Source: Lichenostomus cassidix
Lineage: Eukaryota > Chordata > Aves > Passeriformes > Meliphagidae
Assembly (NCBI GenBank): GCA_008360975.2
Contig: CM039183.1
Span: 39,547,850-39,611,849 of the forward strand
Length of the DNA stretch: 64,000 nucleotides
Direction of reading: 5' to 3'
The notes under the pieces are model-generated. The model searched no databases and was not told the origin of the DNA. It saw nothing but the letters and a program-made list of their open reading frames with translations. Position 1 is the stretch's first letter; each line of letters begins with the position of its first letter. The position numbers were made by a program, and so were the translations under genes. Of this stretch, positions 61,278 to 64,000 are shown piece by piece.

Positions 61278-64000
61278 GCCACCGTTGTCACATTCCATTA
61301 AGGCTGAGGGGCTGAGATAGGATAAGTGTGTGAGGAGATGTTGGCCCAGGTTAGCTGTTAGCTCCTGGCTGGAAGTTGCATTACCATAGCCTGACAGATG
61401 CTATCAGCAGGTTTAACCAGTCTGGTGAGAAGGCAGTTCCATGAATGTCGAGATGGTCTCCTATACAACCTGCATCTTTATTAGTAAGTCATCCCTAATC
61501 AGTATAGACAGTCCTCCCCCCGAAAAAGCATTCTGCTCCACGTTGTATTTTGGTTCCAAGGCTAGTTATTTGTGGAAAGGTATCCATTAATGAGATGAAA
61601 ATGTGTTCATCTGATGGTTTTTTCTAAAGGTACACTTACTGGAAAGGGGAAGGGAAAAAACCCCTAAAACTTCCAAGATGTCTTCGAGTTACAAGAGAAT
61701 TTTTCAGCAAAGTGTTTACTAGGCCAGTTTTTACTAGGAGCTCATGACTCCTACCTTGAATAAGATTATTTTGTCTTTAAATTGAAACAAAATAAATGAG
61801 GAAACTTTGTCCAAGAGTAATTAAAATGATTGGAAGAATTAGCCAAGTAGGTGCACTGACTGGTGAGGGTAGAAAGACAGATGATTTTTTGTGGACAGAC
61901 CAAAGAAACTAAGGAACTGTCTGTAAAGGCAACCTTTCTCACCACCCATGAAATTACCATTACAAGCCATTTTCCTACATATGATGCATCAGCAGGTTTC
62001 TGGCAGGTGCTTTAAGGAAACATTTCTGCATTCTGTATTCCCGTTAGGGAACTCTGTTTCTCAGACTGTCCTTTGGGTTGTATTAGGCAGCCACAGTGAT
62101 TCACTAGAAAATGAAACACATTTTTGATTGCATAGAATACACCCAGGTCTACACACATGATGATTTGATCAGGAGAAAAATGACAGAAAAGTGAGTCCAG
62201 ATGCTCAGAGGCATTTCTGGAGGAGGCAGGCTTGAGTCCTAAAACAAACCAAAAAATGAAAACTCCATAGTATAAATGTCACATCAGAGAGAGAAGGAAC
62301 CTGGGAAAAAAAGTTACATGCACAGAAAAATTACTCTTAATTTGAAAGTATCATCACCTACCTGCACTAGGACACAAAGAAGGAATGAGTCAACTGAAAG
62401 CTAGTAGGCAAAACTGTCTTGTGTAAACACATGAAAATCTGCAGAAGAAATTGCAAAATAAACTAGCTTGTTAATCATTCCCCAACAACTATAGTCACTA
62501 TAGTGACTTCTCCACTCAAAAGTGGATTTTGCACAACCATCATCCAAAAATATGGAAAGTAGGGTGGATGCATGCAAGCTGGTAGCCAAAAACGGGCATC
62601 TTTGAACTTAAATATGGAAGATGAGTTTGGTCATAGATATTTGTTGGAGAAAGGGATTTTTCTTCTGTTTTGAAATAAGAGATGACTATTAGCTGTGTCT
62701 AGAAAACAAACAAACAAAAACTCTAAAAGGATTTTTAAAAGAAAAATTAATTTACATATTTGTTAAGTGATTTTCTGAGAATATTTAGGCTTACTTTCTC
62801 CCATGGTCAAAACCTGAGCATTCACTTTCTTTTCCTCCAAAGCCTATTCTGAGCACATATTATCTGTGAGTGGTCTTTTCTACATGGGCTAAGACTCCAG
62901 AAGAGGACAAATATAAATATGCTAATTTGCAAGCTGCGCTACTCTGATTTGGGTTAAGCTAGTTTACAAGTCACTTTAAAATCTGTCAAAAAGCTTCTGC
63001 CTACTTCCTTGCAGAAAATATAAAATGAGTAGGAACCTGCTCACATTTTTTCTAATGATTTTCAGCCTGTTAAGCTCTTTCTCTTCTCCTGTTTTGCATC
63101 TTTTCAACACCTTTTGAATTTTTTGTCTTTAGAATCTCTCCTTAACCACTTTTGTCATCTCACTAAACTTAACTATGCTGAGTGCTCCTGTTACCACCTG
63201 CTCCCCACACTAAGCTAACCACAACCACAAACATTATCCTTGTTTCTCCCTTTCTCTTACCAAGAGACTTTCGGTAATACTTTGAACACAGCAAGTAAGT
63301 TATAAGTTGTCACTTCATTTCCATTCCTTAAGCAAACTTTAAAGAGATGGTAACCAGTTGAAATACCACGTTATATGGAGATGTTTCTTATAACCTGGAT
63401 TCTTTCTGATCTCATAAACTAAGGCTGCCTTCTGTCAGTGGAGTTTCAGAGAGAACAATATTCACCGTCTGCTCTAGCTGGATACATACATCTGGATTTG
63501 AAAGTTCTTAGTACATACTGAAGGACTAGTTCAAATTTAAGAACTACCTCAAGAGGTGGTAATGGCATGGAAAAGGTTATTTACTAGCAGTAGTTAAAAA
63601 ATAGCACAACAGCTGAATCTTAATTTCAGACTTCAACTTTCTAAATGTTGTGTAAGTCCAGTGACAGTGGAGAAGTTCCAGGTATATTTTAAAAAAAAGT
63701 ATTTTGCAAAGAAAACTGTCTTAACCCGATTGTATCAATTTGACATGCATATAATGCAGTTATTGTCAATGGAATTAGTTTTGAGCATTTCTAATTTTGT
63801 TCCAATAATGCTTGGCTGTAGTAACCAGATACCACCTGGCTATACTAAAATTATAGAGAGTCCATAAAGAAGATTATACGTGAAAGATAGAAGGGAGGAG
63901 ATATAATTTAGCACAAACCAAAATGGTTTTTTCCAAATAAGGATTATTTTTAAATCAAAAAATCTAAGCTTTTTAAACAGAAAAAATATTCTAATTATTA
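61278..64000. other. Non-genic sequence to right edge
   Basis: About 2.7 kb without a recognisable gene. It contains a 16-nt perfect palindrome at 62493-62508 and a short (CAAA) run near 62708. Open frames are short and look random. Confidence 0.55.

Noticed and set aside
1..64000. CRISPR arrays, bacterial operons, tRNA or rRNA genes, CpG islands
   Set aside because: I looked for regularly spaced repeats, tRNA-like cloverleaf boxes and CpG-dense blocks and saw none. The genome type is vertebrate, and a tRNAscan or CpG-island computation was not possible here.

Overview
The window is vertebrate nuclear DNA, almost certainly from a bird. It is AT-rich, its one recognisable gene has introns, and its recognisable transposons are almost all CR1 LINEs, some ending in the typical CR1 8-nt tail (ATTCTGTG or ATTCTATG). 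I see no mammalian SINEs or L1, and no bacterial-style operons. That the host is a bird rather than a crocodilian or turtle is inferred from the relatively intact CR1 tails and the low repeat density.

Region 1 (1 to about 7.1 kb) is the 3' end of SMOC2, a secreted calcium-binding matricellular protein, on the + strand. Three coding exons are visible. Exon 165-439 holds the two EF-hands of the EC domain, exon 2801-2841 holds the start of the basic and Ser/Thr-rich tail, and a terminal exon carries the last seven codons plus stop (5548-5571) and a long 3'UTR. The three exons join in phase and read ...KKRH-TPRTNTESTSSRQ-QVSKKQG-stop. The middle exon has a tandem NAGNAG acceptor that could insert one alanine.

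Region 2 (about 7.1 kb to the right edge) is a roughly 57-kb stretch without a gene I can recognise. In human and other amniotes, as I remember, SMOC2 is followed by a long intergenic interval before THBS2, and this stretch fits that. It holds seven CR1-derived segments of different ages: 21.0-21.9, a short tail at 31.43-31.49, 32.36-32.48, 33.07-33.34, 49.05-50.13, 56.56-56.70 and 60.43-61.28 kb. All lie in the + orientation. It also holds simple repeats (a 16-nt A-tract minisatellite at 9.7 kb, poly-T runs, an AT-rich microsatellite at 39.3-39.5 kb, a TAAA-like block at 57.7 kb), a nearly G-free C/A-rich degenerate tandem at 33.5 kb, and GC-richer blocks of unknown origin (about 12.3, 14.4, 30.0 and 53.2 kb). 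The remaining open frames are short, lack domain signatures and look like chance.

I did not find a new coding system. The most useful observations are the NAGNAG acceptor and short terminal exon of SMOC2, candidate regulatory sites in its 3'UTR, the very old CR1 copy at 49-50 kb, an old CR1 fragment at 32.4 kb that imitates a terminal exon, and a few compact palindromes and tandem repeats in the non-genic part.
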